Part shown: piece by piece, positions 33,816 through 42,222 of the stretch
Numbering within the stretch: position 1 is the stretch's first letter
How the letters are laid out: each line of letters starts with the position of its first letter
Origin: Ramlibacter tataouinensis TTB310
Lineage (GTDB): Bacteria; Pseudomonadota; Gammaproteobacteria; Burkholderiales; Burkholderiaceae_C
NCBI RefSeq assembly: GCF_000215705.1
Contig: NC_015677.1
Location: 3,918,001 to 3,982,000, forward strand
DNA length: 64,000 nt
Reading direction: 5' to 3'
The notes under the pieces: generated by a model
Told to the model about the DNA's origin: nothing
Database searches by the model: none
The model's input: only the letters and a program-made list of their open reading frames with translations
Program-made: the position numbers and the translations under genes

Positions 33816-36800
33816 TGAACGTTTCTGCCTGGTCCATCCGCAACCCGATCCCGGCGGTCATGCTGTTCGTGCTGCTGACCTTCGGCGGCCTGCTGGCCTT
33901 CAAGGCCATGAAGGTGCAGAACTTCCCGGACATCGACCTGCCGACGGTGAGCGTCACCGCGGCGCTGCCGGGCGCCGCGCCGGCGCAGCTGGAGACCGAC
34001 GTGGCGCGCAAGATCGAGAACTCGATCGCCACCGTGCAGGGCCTCAAGCACATCACCACCAAGGTGCAGGACGGCGCGGTGAGCATCGTCGCGGAATTCC
34101 GGCTGGAAAAGCCGGTGCAGGAAGCGGTGGACGACGTGCGCTCGGCGGTCTCGCGCGTGCGCGCCGACCTGCCGGCCGACCTGCGCGACCCCATCATCGA
34201 CAAGCTCAACCTGGCCGGCCAGCCGGTGCTGGCCTACACCATCAAGTCCAGCCGGCTGGACGAGGAGGCCCTGTCCTGGTTCGTGGACAACGAGGTCTCG
34301 CGCAAGCTGCTGGCCGTCAAGGGGGTGGGCGCGGTCAACCGCGTGGGCGGGGTGACGCGCGAGATCCGGGTGGCGGTGGATGCGCAGCGCCTGCAGGCCC
34401 TGGGCGCCACCGCCGCCGACGTGTCGCGCCAGCTGCGCCAGGTGCAGCTGGAAAGTGCCGGCGGCCGCACCGACCTGGGCACCAGCGAGCAGCCGGTGCG
34501 CACCCTGGCCACCGTGAAGACCGCGCAGGAGATCGCCAGCCTGGAGCTGGCGCTGGCCGACGGCCGGCGCATCCGCCTGTCCGACGTGGCCGCCGTGAGC
34601 GACACCATCGCCGAGCCGCGCTCGGCGGCGCTGCTCAACGGCCAGCCGGTGGTCGGCTTCGAGGTGGCGCGCAGCCGCGGCGAGAGCGAGGTCGAGGTGG
34701 GCGCCGGCATCCGCCAGGCGCTGGCCGAGCTCAAGGCCGCCTACCCGCACATCGAGCTGACCCAGGCCTTCGACTTCGTCACGCCGGTGCAGGAGGAGTA
34801 CGACGGCTCGATCAAGCTGCTGTACGAGGGCGCCATCCTGGCGGTGATCGTGGTGTGGCTGTTCCTGCGCGACTGGCGCGCCACCTTCGTGTCGGCCGTG
34901 GCGCTGCCGATGTCGGTGATCCCGGCCTTCCTGGGCATGTACCTGCTGGGCTTTTCCATCAACGTGGTGACGCTGCTGGCGCTGTCGCTGGTGGTGGGCA
35001 TCCTGGTGGACGACGCCATCGTGGAGGTGGAGAACATCGTGCGCCACCTGCGCATGGGCAAGACGCCGTACCAGGCCGCCATGGAGGCGGCCGACGAGAT
35101 CGGCCTGGCGGTGATCGCCACCACCTTCACCCTGATCGCGGTGTTCCTGCCCACCGCCTTCATGTCGGGCATCGCCGGCAAGTTCTTCAAGCAGTTCGGC
35201 TGGACCGCGGCGCTGGCGGTGTTCGCCTCGCTGGTGGTGGCGCGGGTGCTCACGCCCATGATGGCGGCCTACCTGCTCAAGCCGGTGGTCGCGCACGAGG
35301 AGAAGGACGCCGCCTGGATGCGCGTGTACATGAAGGCGGCGCACTGGTGCGCCCGGCATCGCGTCGCCACCGTGGTGATGTCCACGCTGTTCTTCATAGC
35401 CTCCATCGCGCTGATCCCGCTGCTGCCCACCGGCTTCATCCCGCCGGACGACAACTCGCAGACCCAGGTGTACCTGGAGCTGCCGCCCGGCGCCACGCTG
35501 GCGCAGACGCGCCAGACCGCCGAGCGGGCGCGCACGCTGGTCGCCAGCGTGCCCCATGTCAAGAGCGTCTACACCACCATCGGCGGCGGCAGCGCCGGCA
35601 GCGACCCGTTCGCCAGCATGGGCACGGCCGAGACGCGCAAGGCCACGCTCACCATCCTGCTGGACGAGCGCAGCGAGCGGCCGCGCAAGCAGCCGATCGA
35701 GAACAACATCCGCGCCGCGCTGGAGCAGCTGCCCGGCGTGCGCAGCAAGGTCGGCCTGGGCGGCTCGGGCGAGAAGTACATCCTGGTGCTGACCGGCGAG
35801 GACCCGCAGGCGCTGTCGGCCGCGGCGCTGGCGGTGGAGAAGGACCTGCGCACCATCCCCGGCCTGGGCCAGGTGGCGTCCACCGCCAGCCTGATCCGCC
35901 CGGAGATCGCGGTGCGGCCCGACTTCGCGCGCGCCGCCGACCTGGGCGTGACCAGCGCCGCCATCGGCGAGACCCTGCGCATCGCCACCGTGGGCGATTT
36001 CGACGTGGCCCTGCCCAAGCTGAACCTGTCGCAGCGCCAGGTGCCCATCGTGGTCCGGCTGGCCGACGAGGCGCGGGCCGACCTGTCGGTGCTGGAGCGC
36101 CTGGCGGTGCCGGGCGCCCGCGGGTCGGTGATGCTGGGCCAGGTGGCGACGCTGGAGCTGACCGGCGGGCCGGCGGTGATCGACCGCTACGACCGCTCGC
36201 GCAACATCAACTTCGAGATCGAGCTGTCCGGCCTGCCGCTGGGCGACGTGACCACCGCGGTGCAGGCCCTGCCCTCGATCCGCAGCCTGCCGGCCGGCGT
36301 GAAGCAGATCGCCGTGGGCGACGCAGAGGTGATGGGCGAGCTGTTCGCCAGCTTCGGCATCGCCATGCTGACCGGCGTGCTGTGCATCTACGTGGTGCTG
36401 GTGCTGCTGTTCAAGGACTTCCTGCAGCCGGTGACCATCCTGGCGGCGCTGCCGCTGTCGCTGGGCGGCGCCTTCGTGGGCCTGCTGATCGCGCAGAAGA
36501 GCTTTTCCATGCCGTCGCTGATCGGCCTGATCATGCTCATGGGCATCGCCACCAAGAACTCCATCCTGCTGGTGGAGTACGCCATCCTGGCGCGGCGCGA
36601 GCACGGCCTGGGGCGCTTCGAGGCGCTGATGGACGCCTGCCACAAGCGGGCCCGTCCCATCGTCATGACCACCATCGCCATGGGCGCGGGCATGCTGCCC
36701 ATCGCCATCGGCTGGGGCGCCGCCGACCCGAGCTTCCGCTCGCCGATGGCGGTGGCGGTGATCGGCGGCCTGATCACCTCCACAGTGCTGAGCCTGGTGG

Positions 36801-36916
36801 TGATCCCGGTGGTGTTCACCTACATCGACGACCTGGAGCAGTGGTTCAGGCGGCAGGCGGGCAAGCTGCGGCGCCAGCCGCAGCCGCCCCGGCAGGCACC
36901 CGCCGCGGCGCCCTGA
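33812..36916 (+). CDS. RND efflux transporter, AcrB/HAE1-like
   Basis: 1034 residues with the RND plan of twelve helices and two large periplasmic loops. Signatures: SIRNPIPAVMLFVLLTFGG at the start, the proton-relay GILVDDAIVEVENIVRH in helix 4, and GLIMLMGIATKNSILLVEYA in the second half. It is one of the two-asparagine/aspartate hydrophobe-amphiphile type pumps; the substrate cannot be read from sequence. Its stop (TGA) directly abuts the stop of the convergent hldC gene (TGATCA), leaving no intergenic base. Confidence 0.93.
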   Translation: MMNVSAWSIRNPIPAVMLFVLLTFGGLLAFKAMKVQNFPDIDLPTVSVTAALPGAAPAQLETDVARKIENSIATVQGLKHITTKVQDGAVSIVAEFRLEKPVQEAVDDVRSAVSRVRADLPADLRDPIIDKLNLAGQPVLAYTIKSSRLDEEALSWFVDNEVSRKLLAVKGVGAVNRVGGVTREIRVAVDAQRLQALGATAADVSRQLRQVQLESAGGRTDLGTSEQPVRTLATVKTAQEIASLELALADGRRIRLSDVAAVSDTIAEPRSAALLNGQPVVGFEVARSRGESEVEVGAGIRQALAELKAAYPHIELTQAFDFVTPVQEEYDGSIKLLYEGAILAVIVVWLFLRDWRATFVSAVALPMSVIPAFLGMYLLGFSINVVTLLALSLVVGILVDDAIVEVENIVRHLRMGKTPYQAAMEAADEIGLAVIATTFTLIAVFLPTAFMSGIAGKFFKQFGWTAALAVFASLVVARVLTPMMAAYLLKPVVAHEEKDAAWMRVYMKAAHWCARHRVATVVMSTLFFIASIALIPLLPTGFIPPDDNSQTQVYLELPPGATLAQTRQTAERARTLVASVPHVKSVYTTIGGGSAGSDPFASMGTAETRKATLTILLDERSERPRKQPIENNIRAALEQLPGVRSKVGLGGSGEKYILVLTGEDPQALSAAALAVEKDLRTIPGLGQVASTASLIRPEIAVRPDFARAADLGVTSAAIGETLRIATVGDFDVALPKLNLSQRQVPIVVRLADEARADLSVLERLAVPGARGSVMLGQVATLELTGGPAVIDRYDRSRNINFEIELSGLPLGDVTTAVQALPSIRSLPAGVKQIAVGDAEVMGELFASFGIAMLTGVLCIYVVLVLLFKDFLQPVTILAALPLSLGGAFVGLLIAQKSFSMPSLIGLIMLMGIATKNSILLVEYAILARREHGLGRFEALMDACHKRARPIVMTTIAMGAGMLPIAIGWGAADPSFRSPMAVAVIGGLITSTVLSLVVIPVVFTYIDDLEQWFRRQAGKLRRQPQPPRQAPAAAP

Positions 36917-37426
36917 TCAGGCCGCGCCGCGGATGCGGCGCACCAGGGCCGTGGTGGAGTAACCGTCCACGAAAGGGATGGCCAGGGCGTCGCCGCCCCA
37001 GCTGCGCACCAGCCGGGTCTCGGCCAGCTGCTCCATGTCGTAGTCGCCGCCCTTGACATAGAGCTGCGGCCGCAGCTCGGCGAGGAGCTCGACCGGCGTG
37101 TCCTCGTCGAACCAGGTGACCAGGCTCACCGATTCCAGCGCGGCCAGCAGCAGCGCGCGGTCGGTCTCGTTGTTCAAGGGGCGGTCCGGCCCCTTGCCCA
37201 GGCGCCGCGCGGAGGCGTCGCTGTTGACGGCCACCACCAGGCTGGCGCCCAGCGCCCGCGCCTGTGCCAGGTAGGTGGCATGGCCGCGGTGCAGCACGTC
37301 GAAGACCCCGTTGGTGAAGACCACCGGCTGCGGCAGGCTGGCCACGCGCCCGGGCGCGTCGGCGCGGGACGCGAGCTTTTGCAAGAAGTCGGGGGCCACG
37401 CCGGACGGCGCGGCGGCAGCGGCCAT
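36917..37426 (-). CDS. hldC: D-glycero-beta-D-manno-heptose 1-phosphate adenylyltransferase
   Basis: 169 residues, the stand-alone nucleotidyltransferase half of HldE (also called RfaE2). The HxGH motif is FTNGVFDVLHRGHATYL, and the C-terminus ends GYSTTALVRRIRG, typical of the family. It makes ADP-heptose for the lipopolysaccharide inner core. No kinase domain is fused; the partner HldA would be elsewhere. It starts one base inside the stop of the ferritin-like gene. Confidence 0.93.
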   Translation of the reverse strand: MAAAAAPSGVAPDFLQKLASRADAPGRVASLPQPVVFTNGVFDVLHRGHATYLAQARALGASLVVAVNSDASARRLGKGPDRPLNNETDRALLLAALESVSLVTWFDEDTPVELLAELRPQLYVKGGDYDMEQLAETRLVRSWGGDALAIPFVDGYSTTALVRRIRGAA

Positions 37427-38286
37427 CAGGCGGCGCTGGGGACGGGCTGACGCTGGCCCAGCGACGCCGTCAGCTCCTTGCGGTAGCGGTTGAGTTCCTG
37501 CACGCTCTGGAAGCTGCGGTCCATCAGCAGGCTCATGTTGTGCAGGATGCGCTCGACCACCTTGTTCTCCCACACGGCATCGAACTTGATCTGGGTGTCC
37601 AGCCAGTGCTCCAGCCACTCGGGATTGGGCAGGCGGCTCTGGATGGTGTCGCGCGGGAACAGGTTCTTGTTCACGTGCAGGTTGGTCGGGTGCAGCGCCT
37701 GCGCCGTGCGGCGCGCGCTGGCCATGAGCACGCCCACCTTGGCGAAGGCGGCCTTGGCCTCGTCGCCGCACTTGTTGATCGCGCGCTTCATGTAGCGCAG
37801 GTAGGCGCCGCCGTGGCGCGCCTCGTCCTGGCTCAGCGTCTGGTAGATGTGCTTGATCACCGGCTCGGTGTGCCACTCGGCGGCGCGGCGGTACCAGTGG
37901 TTCAGGCGGATCTCGCCGCAGAAGTGCAGCATCAGCGTCTCCAGCGCCGGCGCCGGCTCGAACTCGAAGCGCACCTCGTGCAGCTCCTGCTCGGTGGGCG
38001 CCAGGTCGGGGCGGAAACGCTTGAGGTACTCCATCAGCACCAGCGAATGCTTCTGCTCCTCGAAGAACCAGATCGACATGAAGGCGGAGAAGTCGCTGTC
38101 GTCCTTGTTGTCACGCAGGAACATCTCGGTGGCCGGCAGCGCCGACCACTCGGTGATGGCGTTCATCTTGATGGTCTGGGCCTGTTCATCCGACAGGCGG
38201 CCGGCATCGAAGCGGTCCCAGGGGATGTCCTTGTCCATGTCCCAGCGCACGGATTCGAGTTGTTTGAACAGTTCGGGGTAGAGCAT
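37426..38286 (-). CDS. Ferritin-like di-iron protein
   Basis: 286 residues from ATG 38286 (AGGA five bases upstream). Two ExxH motifs, EEQKH (76-80) and DEARH (154-158), with further glutamates E54 and E125, form a four-helix di-iron site as in acyl-ACP desaturases and ferritin-like oxygenases. The substrate is unknown; a lipid desaturation or oxygenation would fit the neighbouring lipid and light-stress genes. The stop overlaps the hldC start (TGATG). An upstream GTG (38307) is possible but less well placed. Confidence 0.8.
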   Translation of the reverse strand: MLYPELFKQLESVRWDMDKDIPWDRFDAGRLSDEQAQTIKMNAITEWSALPATEMFLRDNKDDSDFSAFMSIWFFEEQKHSLVLMEYLKRFRPDLAPTEQELHEVRFEFEPAPALETLMLHFCGEIRLNHWYRRAAEWHTEPVIKHIYQTLSQDEARHGGAYLRYMKRAINKCGDEAKAAFAKVGVLMASARRTAQALHPTNLHVNKNLFPRDTIQSRLPNPEWLEHWLDTQIKFDAVWENKVVERILHNMSLLMDRSFQSVQELNRYRKELTASLGQRQPVPSAA

Positions 38287-38337
38287 GGCGGTCCTAGAAA
38301 ACTGCACAGATTTTAAGCGGCGCGTGTGAAGCCCTCT

Positions 38338-39909
38338 TTACAGTCGGTCGATTCTCTGTTCCAAGTACGCGGCATGGTGTCGGATGGATTCCCGTTCGGA
38401 TGAGGACAGCCGGCTCAGGTTGCGCACCATCATGGCGGTGCGCGGATTGCCGGCCAGCCAGCGCTGGTGCCGGTCCAGGAAGGCCCAGTAGAAGGTGGTG
38501 ACCGGGCAGGCCAGCTGCCCGTGCCGCTGCTCGGGCCGGTAGGCGCAGCCCTCGCAGTAGTTGCTCATGCGCTTGATGTATTGCCCACTCGCGATGTAGG
38601 GCTTGCTGGTGAAGCGCCCGCCGTTGGCGAACAGGGCCATGCCGGCGGTGTTGGGCAGTTCCGCCCATTCGACGGCGTCCACGTAGACGGCGAGGTACCA
38701 GTCGCACACCTCCTGGGGCCGGATGCCGGCGATCAGCGCGAACTGTCCGGTGACCATCAGCCGCTGGATGTGATGGGCGAAGCCATGCGCCAGCGTCTGT
38801 CCCACGGCCTGGCGCATGCAGTTCATCCGTGTGTCGGCGGTCCAGTACCACGCCGGCAACTTGCCCTGGTGGCCGAAATGGTTGTCCTGCCCCAGCTGCG
38901 GCATGTCCAGCCAGTAGACGCCGCGCATGAACTCGCGCCAGCCCAGCACCTGGCGGATGAAGCCTTCCACGCTCTGCAGCGGCAGCCGGTGCCGGCGCCA
39001 GGCGGCCTGCGCCGCGTCGACCACCTCGCGCGGGTGGATCAGGTGCAGGTTCAGGCTGGAGGACAGCAGCGCATGCCAGCCCCAGGGCGTGTCCGTCCAC
39101 ATCGCATCCTGGAACGGGCCGAAGGCGGCCAGCCGCACGTCGATGAAATCCCGCAGCACCGCCAGGCCCTGCTCGCGCGTGACGGGCCAGGCGAAGTGCT
39201 CGAGCGAGCCCGGATGCTGCGCAAAGCGCGCGCGCACCAGCGCCAGCACCTCGCGCGTGATCGCGTCGGGCGCGAAGCGCAGCGGCTCGGGGATCAGGCC
39301 CGGCCCGGCGGGCCCGTAACCCAGGCGGTTGTCGGCGTCGAAGTTCCAGCGGCCGCCCGCCGGCTGCCGGCCGTCCTCACCTTCCTCCATCAACACCCGG
39401 TGGCGCTGCCGCATCTCCCGGTAGAAGAACTCCATGCGCAGCTCGCGCCGGGTGCCGGCCCATGCAGCGAATTCCTCGCGCGAGCACATGAAATGCGTGT
39501 CCGGCAGCAGCTTGAGCGGCACTTCGCAGGCCGCCGCCGTGTCCTGCAGCAGCGCCAGCAGCCGCCATTCGCCGGGTTCGCAGCACCACAGCGTCTCGGG
39601 GCGCAGGCTGCCCAGCACCTGGGCCAAACGCTCCTGGAAGGACAGCGGCCGGTTGTCGTCGTCCAGGGCCAGGTAGAGCACCGGCCAGCCCTGGTCCCGC
39701 AGCGCCTTGCGGAAATGCCGCATCGCCGACAGGAACAGGGCGATACGCGCCTGGTGGCTCCAGACATGCGTGGCTTCGCTGGCGGCCTCGATCATCAGCA
39801 CCCGGTCGCAGGCCGGATCGAATCCCTCCAGCGCCGGGTTCTCCAGCCAGAGCTGGTCGCCCAGCACCAGCACGAGGCGCCGGCACGTCACGGGCAGGCC
39901 GGCAGTCAC
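38338..39909 (-). CDS. phrB: Iron-sulfur bacterial (6-4) photolyase/cryptochrome (PhrB type)
   Basis: 523 residues from GTG 39909 (AGGA upstream). Four cysteines at 364, 452, 455 and 468 have exactly the 88/3/13 spacing of the 4Fe-4S ligands of Agrobacterium PhrB (350, 438, 441, 454), and the HH pair at 379-380 matches the active-site histidines 365/366. The N-terminal part binds a lumazine-type antenna in this class; FAD binds centrally. It repairs (6-4) photoproducts using light or acts as a photoreceptor. Divergent from a periplasmic glutathione peroxidase and near a light-stress lipid operon. Confidence 0.92.
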   Translation of the reverse strand: MTAGLPVTCRRLVLVLGDQLWLENPALEGFDPACDRVLMIEAASEATHVWSHQARIALFLSAMRHFRKALRDQGWPVLYLALDDDNRPLSFQERLAQVLGSLRPETLWCCEPGEWRLLALLQDTAAACEVPLKLLPDTHFMCSREEFAAWAGTRRELRMEFFYREMRQRHRVLMEEGEDGRQPAGGRWNFDADNRLGYGPAGPGLIPEPLRFAPDAITREVLALVRARFAQHPGSLEHFAWPVTREQGLAVLRDFIDVRLAAFGPFQDAMWTDTPWGWHALLSSSLNLHLIHPREVVDAAQAAWRRHRLPLQSVEGFIRQVLGWREFMRGVYWLDMPQLGQDNHFGHQGKLPAWYWTADTRMNCMRQAVGQTLAHGFAHHIQRLMVTGQFALIAGIRPQEVCDWYLAVYVDAVEWAELPNTAGMALFANGGRFTSKPYIASGQYIKRMSNYCEGCAYRPEQRHGQLACPVTTFYWAFLDRHQRWLAGNPRTAMMVRNLSRLSSSERESIRHHAAYLEQRIDRL

Positions 39910-39943
39910 CGGACCGTCCTGGGCAGCATGCCCCACATCCAAC

Positions 39944-39961
39944 GTAGGCCGAACGACGTAC
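39944..39961. promoter_or_regulatory. Imperfect palindrome in the phrB/GPx divergent spacer
   Basis: GTAGGCCGAACGACGTAC pairs at 6 of 9 positions per half and sits mid-way in the 87-bp spacer between the two divergent starts. On the minus strand TTGTCC and TACGTT, 16 bases apart, overlap it as a promoter for phrB. Could be a shared operator; weak. Confidence 0.3.
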
Positions 39962-39996
39962 AGGACAATGAAGCTGGACTTTTGAAGGGAGCTGCC

Positions 39997-40587
39997 ATGA
40001 AACCATTGTTCCTCACGCTGGCGGGCGCGCTGGCCGCCACGCTGGCGGCTTCGGCCGCCGGCCAGACGCCTGCTGCCGCAGGCAGCGCCCCTGCCGCCGC
40101 GGCCAGCTGCCCGGCCACGCTGAACCACACCTTTCCCCGGCTGCAGGACGAGAAGCCCCAGTCGCTGTGCCAGTACACCGGCAAGGTGCTGCTGGTGGTG
40201 AACACCGCCAGCTACTGCGGCTTCACCCCCCAGTACCAGGGCCTGGAAGCGCTGTACGGCAAGTACAGGGATCGCGGCCTGGTGGTACTGGGCTTTCCCT
40301 CCAACGACTTCGCGCAGGAGAAGGGAAGCAATAAGGAGATCGCCGACTTTTGCGAGAACACTTTCGGCGTGAAGTTTCCGATGTTCGCTGCCTCCAGCGT
40401 GCGCGGCAAGGACGCCAACCCGCTGTTCCGCCAGCTGGCCCAGCAGGCCGGCCGCCAGCCGCTTTGGAACTTCCACAAGTACCTGGTGGGCCGCGACGGC
40501 AAGGTGATCGCCAACTACACCAGCATGACCGCACCGAACGATCGCTCGCTGGTCGCGGAAATCGAAAAAAGCCTGTCAGCACGCTGA
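39997..40587 (+). CDS. Exported glutathione peroxidase-like thiol peroxidase
   Basis: 196 residues with an N-terminal signal peptide (MKPLFLTLAGALAATLAASAAGQ), so it works in the periplasm, unlike the usual cytoplasmic enzyme. Peroxidatic C74 lies in NTASYCGFTPQY; the WNFHKYLV segment supplies the tryptophan and asparagine. The usual FPCNQF is FPSNDF here, so the catalytic glutamine is replaced, and the second half has AQEKGSNKEIADFC. GGGAG precedes the ATG. Likely reduces lipid or organic peroxides, in keeping with the membrane-lipid operon that follows. Confidence 0.88.
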   Translation: MKPLFLTLAGALAATLAASAAGQTPAAAGSAPAAAASCPATLNHTFPRLQDEKPQSLCQYTGKVLLVVNTASYCGFTPQYQGLEALYGKYRDRGLVVLGFPSNDFAQEKGSNKEIADFCENTFGVKFPMFAASSVRGKDANPLFRQLAQQAGRQPLWNFHKYLVGRDGKVIANYTSMTAPNDRSLVAEIEKSLSAR

Positions 40588-40890
40588 CTTGCGTCATCTA
40601 AACTCTTCAGTAATAATGGAAACTGATAAGTTCAAATCTGTTCCCGGCATGTTCACAAATCTTTACTACGTCGCCCGCGCCGGCTGGGGAACCCCGGCGC
40701 GCCGGGCGGGGTCCATCGGCGCACGAGGAAGGGCTCGACGGGGACACGGTTCTTGTCGCGAAGCCTGCCGGGAGCAGTTGACCCGGTTGCAATCCTGGAG
40801 CGACTCTTCTCCTCCTCCCTCCCTCCCTCCTTCGTTCCAGGGCGCTTCGCGGCATTTTTCTCAACTGCCCTCCGGCACACGGGGCCTTCG
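40588..40890 (+). promoter_or_regulatory. 303-bp spacer before the lipid-modification operon
   Basis: No convincing gene. The first 90 bases are unusually AT-rich for this genome (TCATCTAAACTCTTCAGTAA and beyond) and probably hold the operon promoter; TTGCGT followed 17 bases later by AATAAT is a weak sigma-70-like pair. I could not find a clear TGATCC-type ECF (ChrR-dependent) promoter. A 30-base pure pyrimidine tract occupies 40804-40833. Confidence 0.4.
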
Positions 40891-42222
40891 GTGAAGGTCG
40901 CCGTCGTCGGATCCGGCATCTCCGGCCTGGCCGTCTGCCACCAGCTGCGCGGCCGCGCCGACCTCACGCTGTTCGAAGCGGGAGCCTGGTTCGGCGGCCA
41001 CGCCCACACCGTGGACGTGACACTGCCCGACGCGCAGGGCCGCGCGGTCACGCACGGCGTCGACACCGGATTCCTGGTCTTCAACGAGCGCACCTACCCG
41101 CAGCTGATCGCGCTGTTCGAGCAGCTGGGCATCGCGACCGCGCCGTCCGACATGTCGTTCTCGGTCCAGGTGCCGCAGGCTTTCGGCGAGCGCGGCCTGG
41201 AGTGGAGCGGCAGCGACCTGAACACGGTGTTCGCCCAGCGCGCCAACCTGTTGCGTCCGCGCTTCTGGCGCATGCTGCGCGACCTGCTGCGCTTCAACCA
41301 GCTCGCCACCCGCATCGCCGAGGCTGACCACGAGGCCGAATTGCTGCAGCCCCTGGGCGATTTCCTCGATGCGCACGGCTTCTCGCGCGAGTTCCGGCAT
41401 TGGTATTTCCTGCCGATGCTGGGCTGCATCTGGAGCTGCCCCACCGACCAGATGCTGCGCTTTCCGGTCGCCACCATGATCCGCTTCTGCCACAACCACG
41501 GCCTGATCCAGGTGGCCAACCGGCCGCGCTGGTGGACAGTGGCGGGCGGCGCACGCCGGTACGTGGACAAGATCGTGGCGAACGTGGCCGACGCGCGCCT
41601 GAACACCCCGGTGCGCGCCCTGCGGCGCGCGGCCGACGGCGTGCAGCTGCGCACCGATGCCGGCTGGGAGCAATTCGACCAGGTGGTGCTGGCCACCCAC
41701 AGCGACCAGGCGCTGGCGCTGCTGGCCGACGCCGATGCGGCCGAGCGCGAGGTGCTGTCGGCCATCCGCTACCAGCCCAATCGCGCGGTGCTGCATACCG
41801 ACGTGTCGGTGCTGCCGCAGCGGCGCATGGCCTGGTCGGCCTGGAACTATGAACGCGGCCCGGGCGCCGACCAGGAAGCCCGCGTCTGCCTGCATTACCT
41901 GCTCAACATGCTGCAGCCGCTGCCCTGGGAGCAGCCGATGCTGGTCTCGCTCAACCCGGTGCGCGAGATCGCCGCGCACCGGGTGGTCGGGGAATGGGAC
42001 TATGCGCACCCGGTGTTCGACGTGGCCGCCATCCGCGCCCAGTCGCAGGTTCCGCAGCTGCAGGGGCGCCGCCGCACCTGGTTCGCCGGCGCCTGGATGG
42101 GTTATGGCTTCCACGAGGATGGCCTGAAGGCCGGCCTGGGCGTGGCGCGGCAGCTGATGGTCGAGATAGCACGCGCCCGCATGGGCATGAGCGATCCCGC
42201 GCCGCTGGAGCCTGCCCTGTGA
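40891..42222 (+). CDS. FAD-dependent amine oxidase-like protein
   Basis: 443 residues from GTG 40891 (KVAVVGSGISGLAVCHQL, the dinucleotide-binding GxGxxG near the start). It belongs to the flavin amine-oxidase-like proteins regularly encoded with DUF1365 and Cfa-like proteins. From memory, related genes include the desaturase UfaD of furan fatty-acid synthesis in Rhodobacter, so the substrate may be a membrane acyl chain rather than an amine. First gene of a seven-gene operon; its stop overlaps the next start (GTGA). Specific activity is inference. Confidence 0.88.
   Translation: MKVAVVGSGISGLAVCHQLRGRADLTLFEAGAWFGGHAHTVDVTLPDAQGRAVTHGVDTGFLVFNERTYPQLIALFEQLGIATAPSDMSFSVQVPQAFGERGLEWSGSDLNTVFAQRANLLRPRFWRMLRDLLRFNQLATRIAEADHEAELLQPLGDFLDAHGFSREFRHWYFLPMLGCIWSCPTDQMLRFPVATMIRFCHNHGLIQVANRPRWWTVAGGARRYVDKIVANVADARLNTPVRALRRAADGVQLRTDAGWEQFDQVVLATHSDQALALLADADAAEREVLSAIRYQPNRAVLHTDVSVLPQRRMAWSAWNYERGPGADQEARVCLHYLLNMLQPLPWEQPMLVSLNPVREIAAHRVVGEWDYAHPVFDVAAIRAQSQVPQLQGRRRTWFAGAWMGYGFHEDGLKAGLGVARQLMVEIARARMGMSDPAPLEPAL

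Noticed and set aside
33635..36643. A 1002-codon minus-strand open frame opposite the RND pump
   Set aside because: Low-complexity H/Q/R/G composition, no motifs, and it is the mirror of a well-supported transporter gene.
40588..40680. A ChrR/RpoE-type (TGATCC) promoter for the lipid operon
   Set aside because: Only TGACTT-like matches were found; too weak to call.
40588..40890. A small gene reading from ATG 40649 or nearby through the spacer
   Set aside because: The translations are arginine- and serine-rich, lack ribosome-binding sites and run into the promoter and pyrimidine tract.
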